DNA of 64,000 bases from Piper betle (Eukaryota; Streptophyta; Magnoliopsida; Piperales; Piperaceae), in assembly GCA_033002965.1 (NCBI GenBank), contig JAURVB010012406.1:26333-90332 (forward strand), read 5' to 3'. Positions within the stretch are counted from its first letter, which is position 1; each line of letters starts with the position of its first letter. The position numbers and the translations under genes were made by a program. Shown here piece by piece: positions 1 to 11,396 of this stretch. The notes beneath the pieces were generated by a model. The model was not told the DNA's origin. It saw only the letters and a program-made list of their open reading frames with translations, and searched no databases.

Positions 1-1511
1 GCTCTTCAGGTATGGTTGTTCTATATCAATTATCTGTGGTATTAGGATAATCATGTATGTTTGAAATGTCTTCTATAAGCTGGAGGTGGGAAGTGTTTTT
101 CCTCTATTACAGTTTGCAAATTAGTCACGGAATCAGTCTCTTGCAAAGTGTAGGGTATGGCTGCCATGGCAGACCCTTTATGGTGACCTGTCCCCGGCCC
201 CGCACACATGGGTGCTTTTGTGCACCATGCTGCCGTTTACAGTTTGTAAGCAAATTATTTGGAAGAAAAATTCTGGTAGATGTTAATGTTGTATTCTAGA
301 AATGCAAGGGTATTGAATGCATGACAAGAACAGAAATGTAGTGAGAAGTAATATTCAATCAATCAAATATGTAAGCAAGAAAAATGGACAAGAATATATC
401 CTTGTCCTTACTTCAACTTCATGTTAACTGTTAGATTTTACTAATCTAGCATAATCACTTTTTGACATCAGCAATAACTCCATCTCAAAGGTTTTATTCA
501 CCATAGTATGTGATCGTAAGTCATAACACTGTTCTTAACGCTACTTGCTCTACTGTAACTTAATCTCAACGAAACCTACGAGAACTCCTAGTCTAACTCA
601 CACTCTAATGTAATGTGCTTTAGCATAAACTACAAACCTGTTATCATGAGTATCAATGATATAAAAGCATACAGAACACATACAGAACTTGTTTGCTTCC
701 AAAGGAAATTTATTTAGTTTAATGATGTTGTGCACATGATCAGGTCACACGATCCATTGGAGATGATGACTTGAAGCCAGCAGTTACTGCCGAACCTGAT
801 ATTAGAGAAACTGTAGCTGTCAGTGGAGGATGAATATCTGGTACCTTTAGGATCTAAATATTGATCATTCTCTGTCATATCATTGCATTAAATTGTTGCA
901 GCTTGACAATAGGGAAAAGAATGAAATGACTGAATGGATATAAAATTAACGTATATTATTTGACCTAGTTTTCCTTATATTTCCTTTGTGTATTTAAGAT
1001 GTGCTCAAATTTCATAGGTAATTGCTTAGTCTAATTTTCGTTACATGTAAGATTTGCTGGGAGGAACACTACTCTTGTCCTCAAACATACCAGGCATTCT
1101 TGATTATTTGCTTTCAATGAAAATCCATGTCCCGTGTTCACGTTTTGTGTATCTTTATTTCTAAAAGTATTTGAAACCGAGACATCCAGATTACACTTTT
1201 TCATTTTCAAATATATTTGAAGTACAAGCAGTGTAGAAGATGGCTGAATTAAAACTTGAGTTATTCAATTCTAAGTATTGATTCAAAACATGGAACTTTT
1301 TTCATAAACACATTAGGTCATGGCTAGTGATGGACTTTGGGATGTCATCAGCAACGACGAAGTGGTATCAATTATCAGAGACACTGTAAAGGAGCCTGGA
1401 ATGTGCTCCAAGAGATTGGCTACTGAAGCTGCCGAACGTGGTAGCAAGGATAACATCACTGTTATAGTTGTATTCCTCCAACCCGTTTCCACCGCTGAGC
1501 GAATTTATTAA
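1..1511 (+). CDS. Protein phosphatase 2C, 3' exons (partial gene)
   Basis: Three exons are visible: 1-9 (A-L-Q, then a GTATGG donor), 744-840 and 1317-1511, with AG/GT borders and the stop TAA at 1509-1511. Exon 2 reads VTRSIGDDDLKPAVTAEP and exon 3 reads MASDGLWDVISNDEVV followed by GSKDNITVIVVF. These are the C-terminal metal-binding PP2C motifs (SDGLWD; DN of the last Mg/Mn site). The protein would remove phosphate from Ser/Thr. The ending STAERIY recalls the plant protein kinase/PP2C fusion type, but the kinase half is outside the window, so that is inference. Exon 2 is 97 nt where the frame needs 96: one extra base near 816 throws the reading into TGA before the donor. The frame is intact on both sides, so this is either a consensus error or a recent lesion. 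Confidence 0.85.
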
Positions 1512-2860
1512 TGTCGACTGCTTGTCAGAAGCGGCCATACTATTTTTTATAATTTCTTATAACTTTTTTAGAGCACCTGGAGGTCAGATATATTCTTGCC
1601 ATTGATGAAAAGTATATAGATCTTTGTGCGATCTTTTTCACCAAGCGATTTGTGCTATTGGTGTGTCATATACCATATTGTTTCCATATCATAATCTACA
1701 TGTAACAAATGTCTCAAGTAAAAATTTGCATTGTAAAGAAAGGAAAAAATGCTGTCTTGAAATTATATGTGATGTGGTGAGGATGGTTTATGTTGAAAAT
1801 AAAAAGCGGAATATTGGAACTTACTCCCCTAAGAAATGAAATCGAATCTTAAAATTGATGGAGAAAATCAAATTCAAGGCGGGCAGTAGGTGCTTTTTGA
1901 AAATTTTATTGTGAGAGTTCATAAAAAACACAAATTACATCTCCACAAAGCTTGAAACTTTATACGATCTCGATAGACAAATAATAACATAAGTTTTAAA
2001 TCATCCAAGTAACAAATTAATAGTTAAACTCAAATTAATTCACAACTCAGCTTGATAAACTTTAAGCCGGTCACACCGTAGATTAAATTGGTTTAAATAT
2101 TGTTCACATAATACTCTTGAGCGAACTAGTCAGGATAAAAAGAGTCGAGTGGAATAAGTACAAGTAAAAGTAAGCAGATGAGTGAAAAAAAATGATAGAG
2201 ACAATGAAACAAGATAAGTTTTCTAATGAAACACAAGGATTTTTAGTAGTTTGGAACTCCCGGACCACTATTTTATATGGAAAATAATTCGGAAGGTCTT
2301 ATAATTAATGTTAGCCATAAGACCCAATGACTAATTAAAAAATTATAAATTAGAATACTTATTTATTCTTGAAATAATAAAACTGTACAAAAATATTTTA
2401 ACGGGTGGGTGGGTAATTTGCTTAACGGTGGCAAGCCCTTACAACAATTACTACTTTTATATTCCTTTCAATTCCTTTAAAAATTTAAGTTTTCTCATAC
2501 TTCATCATGACAAAACATGTACACCTATAAGTCCCCAAACTCCTCTCCTATCTTACATCTTACATCTTGAGTTAAGAAGTTCCTATGTCAGCACTTCAAA
2601 TTTAAATACTCTAAGGTGTTGAGTCGAGGGTTGGTGAAATCAAGGTGCCTTTGTTGCATAAAAGTACTAAATGAGATAAATAAAATTTAAGTATAATAGA
2701 AGACACAACACCAATTTTTTAAACGGTTCTCGGGAGAATTTAACCTGAATTCCTAAGGGTTAATTTAGGGTGACTTAATAATTACGAATTCATTATTTTT
2801 TTTAATATTATAATTTAGAATGTACATGACTTTTGACAATTGTTGGGTAACAAGTCTTAG
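1512..2860. other. 3' UTR and AT-rich spacer
   Basis: The first 300 bases or so after the PP2C stop are probably 3' UTR. The rest is AT-rich, with short open frames that lack any recognisable motif. I see no gene here. Confidence 0.5.
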
Positions 2861-2869
2861 TGTTGAACG

Positions 2870-4450
2870 GAGGACGGGAGGATGATTAAATAAACTCCCA
2901 AAGTAACCCAAACAGGGATTTGATTAGAACTTGAACTAGAGCAAGTGACAAGTCCTGTGTTAAAGTTCTCAAATAGGTACAATCTGCAACTTCTGTTTGT
3001 GAGGCAACTTCGGTTAGGTTCCAAGAAGCAACGAGCAAACTGAGAAAGTCATATTCTTGCAATCTTTCTCCCCAAATCCTTCTTTCCACCTGACCTCTTT
3101 TCTATCTCTTCTCCGATTCTCTGCACTGCACCCTCCCCAAATTCTCTACTTTCTGGATCCAAATAGCCGATCAAAGACCACCTTGGGGTGGTATTATCTT
3201 CCCAACAACGAACAACTTTGATTAGACTTGAACATATCGGTTGGGCAAGACAGTAATTCTTCTTCAAATCTCTAGCAATTTCTTCTCTCAACTCTGTTTT
3301 TGTTCCTTGTGCATGCATGGCAACAAAGACTGCTTTTTACCTTCACAGCAATATCATCTCCAACATAACCCTCAAACAGCTCCACAAGACAAGGTATGAA
3401 GGGCCAACGTCCTCAAATTTCAATCTGGCAACCATTTGAATCAGCAACTTCTTCATTGTTCATTGACATTTTTTCTTTTTTAACAAGGGCTGATGGTTCG
3501 GCAAAACTTCAAGGTTCCGCCAACTCCTATTCTAGCAATGTATGAGCATGCCTAGTTTGCAGCGTGTTGTTCTTCAACTTGGCTCTGTGATACCTTCGTT
3601 CTATATGATCTGAGCAACACACATCAGAGCAGTGATACCTTCGTTCTATATGATCTGGCAAACGATCTATACGGCGGTCTGATTGCAGCTCCTTGACTCT
3701 GCTCTTCGAGAAGATAGCAACTCCATGAATAAGCTCCGACCAGCAATAACAAGGGCTTCCAGCACCCTGCGGCTTCACTTCGGTTCTCCACTTCACCGCT
3801 GATCTCCAAAGCTCCGTGAGGCTTTGGCAAAGCTGCAAGGACGAGGGGGACAAGACTCCAAGGCTACGGTAACTGCTAGCAACAAGCTCATTCCTTGGCG
3901 ACTTCACGGCTACGGGATCAGTAATTTCACGGGGGGCGGAACCTCCAATCTGATGGCAAGATGGCAAAGCAAGCTCCACAACAAGGCAAGACTTTCCTCC
4001 TTGTGGCGGCTCAGCAGCAAGGTGGCGGGACTTTGATGAGTAGCAACTCCTTCCTTCGGCAACTTCACGGCGGCGTGGAGGGGTCTTGCTTCCTGCTCCC
4101 TAGTTGTTGAAGACAAGTCGGGCTCCAAAACAGCAATAAAGAGGCTCTTTGTCAACGCTCCAACTCCTTTTCTTGGCCGATCAGCGGTAGCTTGACAGCG
4201 ACATATAGGAGCTTCGGTGAGGCTTGGAGTAGACACGGGCAGCAACTCCAATGAGCGAGGCTTGGAAGCATGGTGTCAGGAACTCCGCCTACGCGGTGAA
4301 CAGCAGTACAAGAGTTGTGTGACAACAAGAACAAGGTGTTAGAGAGGGATCTTCTCAACTGCACGAACAAAGCTGTGAACAGGGAAGGGTAACCTCTCTT
4401 CCTCCTTTCAAACCAGCAGCTGCCCCTTCATTTTCTTGGTATTTATAAGG
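2870..4450 (-). other. Unrecognised minus-strand transcription-like unit
   Basis: A TATA box is readable on the minus strand near 4437-4450 (TATAAATA). It is followed leftward by several open frames: 4152-4370, 3910-4251, 3527-3979, 3049-3318 and 2886-3089. None matches a family I know. The frames are rich in Leu, Ser and Cys, and their short repeated words (GCAACTCC, CTTCACGGC) suggest repeat DNA or a decayed element rather than a conserved gene. A 24-bp word is repeated directly at about 3590-3614 and 3631-3655. It may be an LTR or leader of an unidentified element, or a lineage-specific gene. Confidence 0.25.
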
Positions 4451-5043
4451 CTTTCAGACCCTCACTGTTCCTCTATTTCGTACAGTGAGATCAGACCTAC
4501 TTCATTTTATCTCCCTCGATTGTTCCGTGATTGGGGCGTGTAAATCATCACCTACATACCCATTTATCTCTCCACCCTCTTATCTGATCCCCGCTTCTTT
4601 TCACAAAATTCTTAACTTAGTAATTTTGAAGAGAATTGACGTATCATGAAAAGAATGGACCATGGTTGTACCACGGAGACTTTGGGTCACAGAGTGTGGG
4701 TGCATGGTATTAAACGATCAAGGAATATATATATAAACACGGTTATGCGCTTACAGGCAATTAGATTTCAATCTAACGGCCTATATCAATTATTCAAAAC
4801 ACCCCGGTGGCCTGGATTTCCCTCCCGCGCATCTGCCCCGTGCCTTACTTCTAGACCCTCCTGGCCCCCCCCCCTGTCGGCCGCCCCTGCCCCTTTCCTA
4901 CCGGCCGCCCCCGAACCCGCCCCGCCTGGCAGGCCTCCCTCTACCCCCGCCCCGCTGCCGCCCCTGCCCCCACCCCACCCGCCTCCCTTGCCACCCCCTG
5001 CCCGCCCTGCCCGCCTCCCCTGCCACCCCCTGCCACCCCATGC

Positions 5044-7915
5044 TGTAAAACCCGTGATTCGAGTCAGGGTTTTACGTTACCGAACCAGTCGGTTCGACCG
5101 TTGGTTCGAGTCGAGTCGGTTTCATGAATCGCGTGCTGAGTCGAGACCAGCCGTGAGTTATGAGCGATGAGAGTCAGGTGTACCTGAATATATGATGATA
5201 ACGTCGAGAAGATGGTGAGATACGAGTTATCTGAATATATGAAAGTATGCAGTATTTTTTTCTTTTTATATGTTTGATCGTAGAAATAGTTTTAGGGCCG
5301 AATGACGAATTAGGACGCGTTGGATTATATTCGGGTGGGTTATTAGTTATAGAGCATGTCATTTGGATGTTGTTGTGTTTGTTTTATTTTATGTGATTTT
5401 TCCATATTTTTCTAGATTTTTTTAGAATTTATTACGAACTAGTTATTATTTTGACTCGAGTAGGAATCGAGTCAATACTTATTTACGAAAATGCCATCGC
5501 ACGCACTTCTTCTTCCTCCCGACCCTTTCTCCCCACATCCAAAACCCTAGCCGCCGCCATCGCCTGTTCGCGCGCTGCCGCCGCCACTGCCGACGCCGCC
5601 GGCCGCCGATCAACGCCGCCCCGCCCCGCCGTGTCGTCGCCGTGCCGCCCCGACCAACCCCGGCCACCGTCGCGCCGCCACGACGCCGGAATCGCCCCAC
5701 AAGCCGCGACGCTCCGCTCCACCGATTTCGCCGCCGTCCGGGCCGCGCCGCCGCCGCTGTGACCCCGACGACCACCCCCTCGCCGTCGCCGACGTTTCCC
5801 CCATCGTCCCGACCACCGTCGAGGCCGGCCGGAGCCTCGATCGGAGAACGCCGCCGCCGCCGCCCATTTTCGACGCCGCCGTCGACGGCCATCGCCGCCT
5901 CGGCTACCCTGTTTGACACCACCATTGGACCGAGCTCGTCGAGCTGGTGCCGATAGACCCCCTGATTGCCCCGTCCCAAATCATCGCCGGAAAACCGTCG
6001 GAATCCGCCGGAAAACCGCCGACACTCGCCGGAAAACCGCCGGAACCGCCGGAAATTGGATTTGTGGGAAATTCGCCGGATCATCCGCCGAACGCACCCG
6101 GTCCAATCTGATCGGACTTCGGACGCCGCTAGGTGCCGAATTCGAGTTTCGAGCCACGAAACGGAAACCCTAGCCGTCGCCGATTTTCGACGACGCGAGG
6201 TATAATTTATTTTAATTTAATTATTTGAAAGTTTTGATTATTAGAATTGCATGCTAGGATTGGTGAATTGTGTGTTATAATAATATATATAAATGTAGAT
6301 TTGATTAAGGATAAAAATATGAAATTTGTTTGATTGTGTGGTGTTAAAAATAGAAGTTATGAAACTAATTAGGGTTATTAAGTAATAATCATGATCTAAT
6401 CAAACTAGCTTAAGTAGACTCGCTAGAATTGATATAGGTTGATGTGTGTTGATTGACGTGTGATTGTGTTGATTGTGTGTGTATGCTATAGGATATGTGA
6501 TTCATCATGCGGGCGTTAGTTTTTAGCTTGATTGTGTAGGTACGGTGTAGGAGCTCGCCGCCTAGGCGCGTGGACCCGTTTGGAGCTTCTACCAGGTCCG
6601 TTTAGGACTCGTTCTCTGATTTACGCTACTCTCTTGTGTATTTGATTTATTATGTGCAGGACGAGTTAAGTGGCGTTTTATCGAATCCCACTTAACTCGG
6701 GCCATTTAGCCAACGATTTTCCGGATTAATAACCCTCGAGGATGAGATCCCTCGAGTTTGTTTTCGAACTTCAGATCCAGCTCACGTTGCCTTCGGGCCT
6801 ATTGTATAAATCCCAACCCAGACCTATATATATGTATAGTTTTCGTGTTTTTGTGAGAGACTGAATGAGGGAAATCCGACTACCGTGCTACGCGAGCGGG
6901 CACGTGTGTGTCGACAGTGGGCTCTGGAATGGTGTGCGGGCCGTTTCATTCCCGAGGGATCCTGACAACTCCACCTTTGAGTTCCTCAAACCCGGAGAAG
7001 TGTGGAGGTTCACGGGTACTGCATTGCAGCGCATGTCTAGACTTGTGGTTTCAAAGGGTACTGAAGGCGACTGCCTGAGAGTACTCGGCCTTCGTGCTCA
7101 AGGCCAGGAGTAATATGGAAGGTGCAGAGGGCGGAAAGGAATGAGATTTGACGCGAGAAGCAATAGAGAAATGGCCGAGGCATGAGAATGTGAAAGATAG
7201 GGGGACGCTGTCGACCCGAGGGCGACGGCTCCCGTAGGTGCCCTGATGAGAGTTCTTGAGGAAGTATATGGTTTTCATTCAACAGGAGAGTTTGCTCTCC
7301 TGTGCCAGATTGATATTAGTTATTTTCCGGGCCGGTAACACTCGTTACTGACGGTTTTTCTATATATATGTAGGTGAGGAATGCGAGCGATGAAAGCTGT
7401 CGGGACTGCGGAGGAGCAACACAGAACCGCGCACACATGTACCTGCCGCGTGTAACGTATAATGACGGTGTGTTATTGCTATGTGAATGATAATTTTGCT
7501 GTGTTTGTTTAGATAAATTGCTTGATATGAAATGAATGGATAAATATGAATGAGTAGTGAGTTTGGAGTTTAGGCTCAGTTCAATTGAAACGAAAGAGAT
7601 AGCGATGAATGCTACGGTAGATTATCATGTTTTATCGTATTTTGATAAAATATTTATATACCTTGTTGTGGATAATTTTTAATTAAAATTTTCTTGCCGT
7701 TGCATGGTTTTGTTTTGCTTGCACATCATAGCATGCATGTAGGACTACGTTAGAACCCACGCATCCCATTCATGCATTTCACATTTGCATCTCCATCTTG
7801 AAACGCCGAGAGTAGATCCTGGTCGGCTTAACCGAATCTAGTAGATTAGCGAACGGTTCGGTCGCCGGTGACATTTCCGGGTCGGTTCACGGGTGAGCCG
7901 AAACAGGGTGTTACA
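5044..7915 (+). mobile_element. Solo LTR 1 of the long-LTR Ty3/gypsy family
   Basis: It runs from TGTAAAACCC to GTTACA and is flanked by the perfect 5-bp TSD CATGC at 5039-5043 and 7916-7920. The host sequence (the C-rich fold-back element) continues across it. It contains a terminal palindrome (5046-5074), a GC-rich block (about 5510-6200), a 12-bp-stem hairpin (6662-6699), a CTCGAGG hairpin (6735-6756), a TATA box (6805-6812) and a 9-bp-stem hairpin (7282-7303). No internal domain and no second LTR follow, so it is a product of LTR-LTR recombination. It is closest to solo LTR 3. Confidence 0.93.
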
Positions 7916-8317
7916 CATGCCCCCCCCCCTCTCGCACTCCCCTGCCACCCCCTGCCTCGCCCCCGGCCGCCTCGTCCACCTCCCCCGCCTCCCCTGCCAC
8001 CCCTTGCCCCCGCCCTAGCCGTCACCCTTGCCCCCGGCCCTAGCCCGCCGCCCCTGCCACCCCCTGCCCTGACCCCAGCCAAGCTCCGCCCGCACCCCCT
8101 ACCCTGCCCCAAGTCGCGCCGCTGCCCCCCACCACCCTGGCCGCACCGCGACCTCCCCCTTCTTGGCCTCCGCTCAGCAATGTGGCTTCCACCACCCGTC
8201 CGGTCATGTCAAGGCGTCTACCCGACCGGCCCTCGGCGAGGGGTTGCCAGCAGTCACGCGACGGGAGGAGGGAAGAAGCAGAGGAGAAAAACGAGGGGAT
8301 GGCAATTTCGTAATATA

Positions 8318-8560
8318 AACTTGACTCGATCTCGACTCGAGTCAATAGTATAAAATATATTTTTTAAAAAATAATAAAATAATTTTATAATAAAAACTTA
8401 ACTCGATCTCGACTCGAGTCAATAGTATGAAATAAATTTTTTTACAAAAAATAAAATAATTTTATAATAAAAACTTGACTCGATCTCGACTCGAGTCAAT
8501 AGTATGAAATAAATTCTTTTTAAAAAATAAAATAATTTCATAATAAAAACTTGACTCGAT
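8318..8560. repeat. Tandem array A of fold-back element
   Basis: Four direct units with starts near 8321, 8398, 8475 and 8551 (period 76-77 bp). Each has the dyad TTGACTCGA, a 7-bp spacer, then TCGAGTCAA, followed by an A/T-rich stretch. The last unit is cut by the next C-rich block. Confidence 0.85.
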
Positions 8561-8899
8561 CTCGACTCGCCTCCCCGCCCCGCCCGCCTCCCTGCCACCC
8601 CCTGCCCCCACCCCAGCCGCCGCCCGTTGCCAACCCCCCTGCCCCCGCCGGCAGCCGCAGTCCCCCTCTGTCCCCGGCCCCCACCGCGCCCGCGCCTCGC
8701 CAGCCGCTGCCCCCACCACCCTGGCCGCACCGCGGCCTCCCTCCTGGCCTCGCCCGGCGCTGCGGCTCCCCTCGCCCCTGCCCTGTCGTGTCCAGGCGTC
8801 CACCCACCGGCCCCCGGCGAGGTCCGACGGTCGCGCGGCGGGAGGAGGGAAGAAACAGGGGAGAAACATAGGAGAAAACGGGGATGGTAATTTCGTAAT

Positions 8900-9590
8900 A
8901 AAAACTTGACTCGATCTCGACTCGAGCCAATAGTATGAAATAATTTTTTTAAAAAATAAAATAATTTTATAATAAAAATTTGACTCGTTCTCTATTCGAG
9001 TAAATAGTATGAAATATATTTTCTTAAAAAATTTGTAATAAAAACTTGACTCAATCTCGACTCAAGTTAATAATATGAAATAATTTTTTTAAAAAATAAA
9101 ATAATTTTGTAATAAAAACTTGACTCGATCTCGATTCGAGTCAATAGTATGAAATAAATTTTTTTTAAAAAATAAAGTAATTTTGTAATAAAAACTTTAC
9201 TCAATCTCGACTCGAGTCAATAATATGAAAAAAAAATTAAAAATAAAGTAATTTATTAATAAAAACTTTGACTCTATATAATATTAGGAAATTATTATTT
9301 TTTAAAAAAAATTATTTCATACTATTGACTCGAGTCGAGATCGAATCAAGTTTTTATTAAGAAATTATTTTATTTTTTAAAAAAATTATTTCATACTATT
9401 GACTCAAGTCAAGAACGAGTCAAATTTTTATTACGAAATTATTTTTTAAAAAATTTATTTCATATTATTGACTCGAGTTTGGATCAGAGTCAAGTTTTTA
9501 TTATGAAATTATTTTATTTTTTTAAAAAAATTATTTCGTACTATTGATCTCGAGTCGAGATCGAGTCAAATTTTTATTACGAAATTACCA
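8900..9590. repeat. Inverted tandem arrays forming a palindrome
   Basis: About six units in one orientation (starts near 8906, 8980, 9046, 9120, 9197, 9268) are followed by four in the opposite orientation (near 9325, 9399, 9468, 9543). The period is 66-77 bp. The centre of symmetry is near 9280. The symmetry continues outward into the C-rich (8566-8890) and G-rich (9600-9955) blocks. Confidence 0.85.
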
Positions 9591-9979
9591 TCCCCCGTTT
9601 TCTCCCATGTTTCTCCCTTGCTTCTTCCCTCCTCCTGCCGTGCGACCGCCGACGACCTCGCCGGTGGCCGGCGGGTAGACACCTGAACGCGGCCGGGCGG
9701 GGGCAGGGGCGAGCCGGGGAGCCAGGCAGTGGAGGGGTAGGCAGTTGGCGGGGGCAGCGGGTGCGGGCGCGGCGGTGGGGTGGGGGACGATGGGGGACCG
9801 CGGCTGCCGGCAGGGGGCAGGCGGGGGTTTGGCAACAGGGCGAGTGGCTAGGGCAGGGGTAGGGCGGCAGGCAGGGCGAGGGCAGGGGTGGCCTGCGCGG
9901 GCGGGGGCAGGGGCGGCCGGCAGGGACAGGGGCATGGGGCGGCTGAAAAATGGGAAGGGGGTGGTATGGGGGGTTGTTG

Positions 9980-10008
9980 TGGACCGTTGGATCAGATCCA
10001 ACGGTCCA
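9980..10008. repeat. Perfect terminal palindrome of fold-back element
   Basis: The arm TGGACCGTTGGATC is followed by one base and its exact reverse complement. A weaker hairpin of similar sequence lies at the other end of the element (4761-4776). Confidence 0.8.
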
Positions 10009-10074
10009 TATGGGCAGCGCATATGCGGGGCTAAAATAGGGGTAGTGCATAGTAACACTGCCCTATATATATAT

Positions 10075-10088
10075 AATAATAGTAATGA

Positions 10089-10119
<31 letters not shown>

Positions 10120-10125
10120 AATAGA
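10075..10125. repeat. AAT-type microsatellite
   Basis: Imperfect ATA/AAT trinucleotide run just outside the fold-back element. Confidence 0.8.
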
Positions 10126-11396
10126 TATTTGACTCCTCTTAAGCGACACAAATGGCATTTTCATTATTGATTTTTGGGATGATTGACGGTGGAGACGGAC
10201 GGCGTCTCCATTGGCGTAGCTCCCCGGAGGAGCCAAAACCGGCTCATATATAATATGAGTATGTAAATTCAAAGTGTTTGAGTTGAAATTAAACGACCTT
10301 CTCCTCGCCGTAATTAGTACTACACTGGCTTTTGTGCAAAATCTTCTCCTCCATTGCACGTGAATCCTGAGGTTGTTTTCTAGCTGCCCTCTTAAAGCCG
10401 CGCAGTAAGGTCAGACATTTACTGCAACAAGCTGCTCTCGAATGGGAAGCATTTTAAACTAATCACTTTCTTGATTTTGTCTTCAGGTAGAATGGAAGCA
10501 ATAATTAGTTTGTAAATAAAATCTCGAGATTGATGTTTGCGATGCACAGAAGAATAAAGAATTTTGACTGAGGAAGTTCGAAATTAGTTGGTTGAACGTC
10601 AATCATTTATGAAAACACAATAATTGTACTAGATAGCGTCTAGCTCATCCGCTACTGATTTTGTCTCAGGTAATAGAAACTCGTGCTAGATGGAAAGTAT
10701 GCAATTGTTTTAGAAAAAATTAATCACTCATTGTAGATTCATGTTTACTAAGGGTATGTTTGTTTTGAATAGAAGTAGTGTAAATTTAATTTTGAAATAT
10801 TTAATCGTACTAAAAATAGTTATATTTAATATATTTTTTATAAGAAAATATCATTTATACAAATTGAGTATGATTAAATCCAAGAAATCACAAAATAATT
10901 ATAATTATCTCATTTCTAACTCACCCATGTGCTCTCCAATGAGTAAAAAATCCTCCTTTTCCTTATTATCATGTAAGGCATTCATGATTAATTTGAATAC
11001 AAAACACAATGCAAAAGTATTAATTTTTTTAAAATGTATTGTGTATATACTAATTTTAATAAATTGATCATTTTAAATTTTCACTTCACTGTCACTGAAG
11101 AGAGCCTAAAAGAATAAAAATCAATTTATTCTTACAAATTACCCGAAGATATGGTTATATTTTCTTCCTATTTTTTCAATATATTTTATAATTTAAATTT
11201 GAACTAAATGTTGAATTGTTGATCTCATTTAACAGCAATTTGTCTTAATTTTAAAATAGAATGAATAGTTTTGAATATGCCTATGATGTACAATCCATGA
11301 GTAATAAATCGCTTTGCACATAACAAGCACATATCAGCAATTTTAATAAGAAACATCAGCCATCCAAATATGATTTCAATTTTCACTTCTTTAATT
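10126..11396. other. Spacer with one possible orphan 3' exon
   Basis: Mostly AT-rich. After a good pyrimidine tract and acceptor (TTGTTTTCTAG, ending near 10381) an open frame runs to TAA near 10457 and ends in LLQQAALEWEAF. It has the look of a protein C-terminus, but I do not recognise it and see no upstream exons. The stretch 11100-11396 would be downstream flank of the minus-strand gene that follows. Confidence 0.25.

Larger units (their letters stand above)
4740..10040. mobile_element. Large GC-rich fold-back element, interrupted by a solo LTR
   Basis: Both ends carry an inverted ATGCGCT word followed by a small hairpin: TTAGAT/ATCTAA at 4761-4776, and a perfect 14-bp-arm palindrome at 9980-10008. 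Inside are a C-rich block (4850-5043, resumed at 7921-8200), a tandem array (8318-8560), a second C-rich block (8566-8890), a second array (8900-9270), then the same array and block in reverse orientation (9300-9590 array, 9600-9955 G-rich). The arms around the centre near 9280 match closely over hundreds of bases. No transposase is visible, so it is non-autonomous. The solo LTR 5044-7915 split it. The outer limits are approximate. Confidence 0.5.

Noticed and set aside
5479..6084. Long open frames on both strands in the GC-rich LTR block (also 14763-15449 and 17727-18278)
   Set aside because: Stops are rare in such CG-rich sequence. Frames are open on several strands at once, protein similarity between LTR 1 and LTR 3 reflects DNA similarity, and LTR 2 does not keep the frame.
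7868..8353. Pro- or Gly/Arg-rich frames in the C-rich and G-rich fold-back blocks
   Set aside because: Low-complexity translation of a repeat; mirrored in the inverted arm; no domain.
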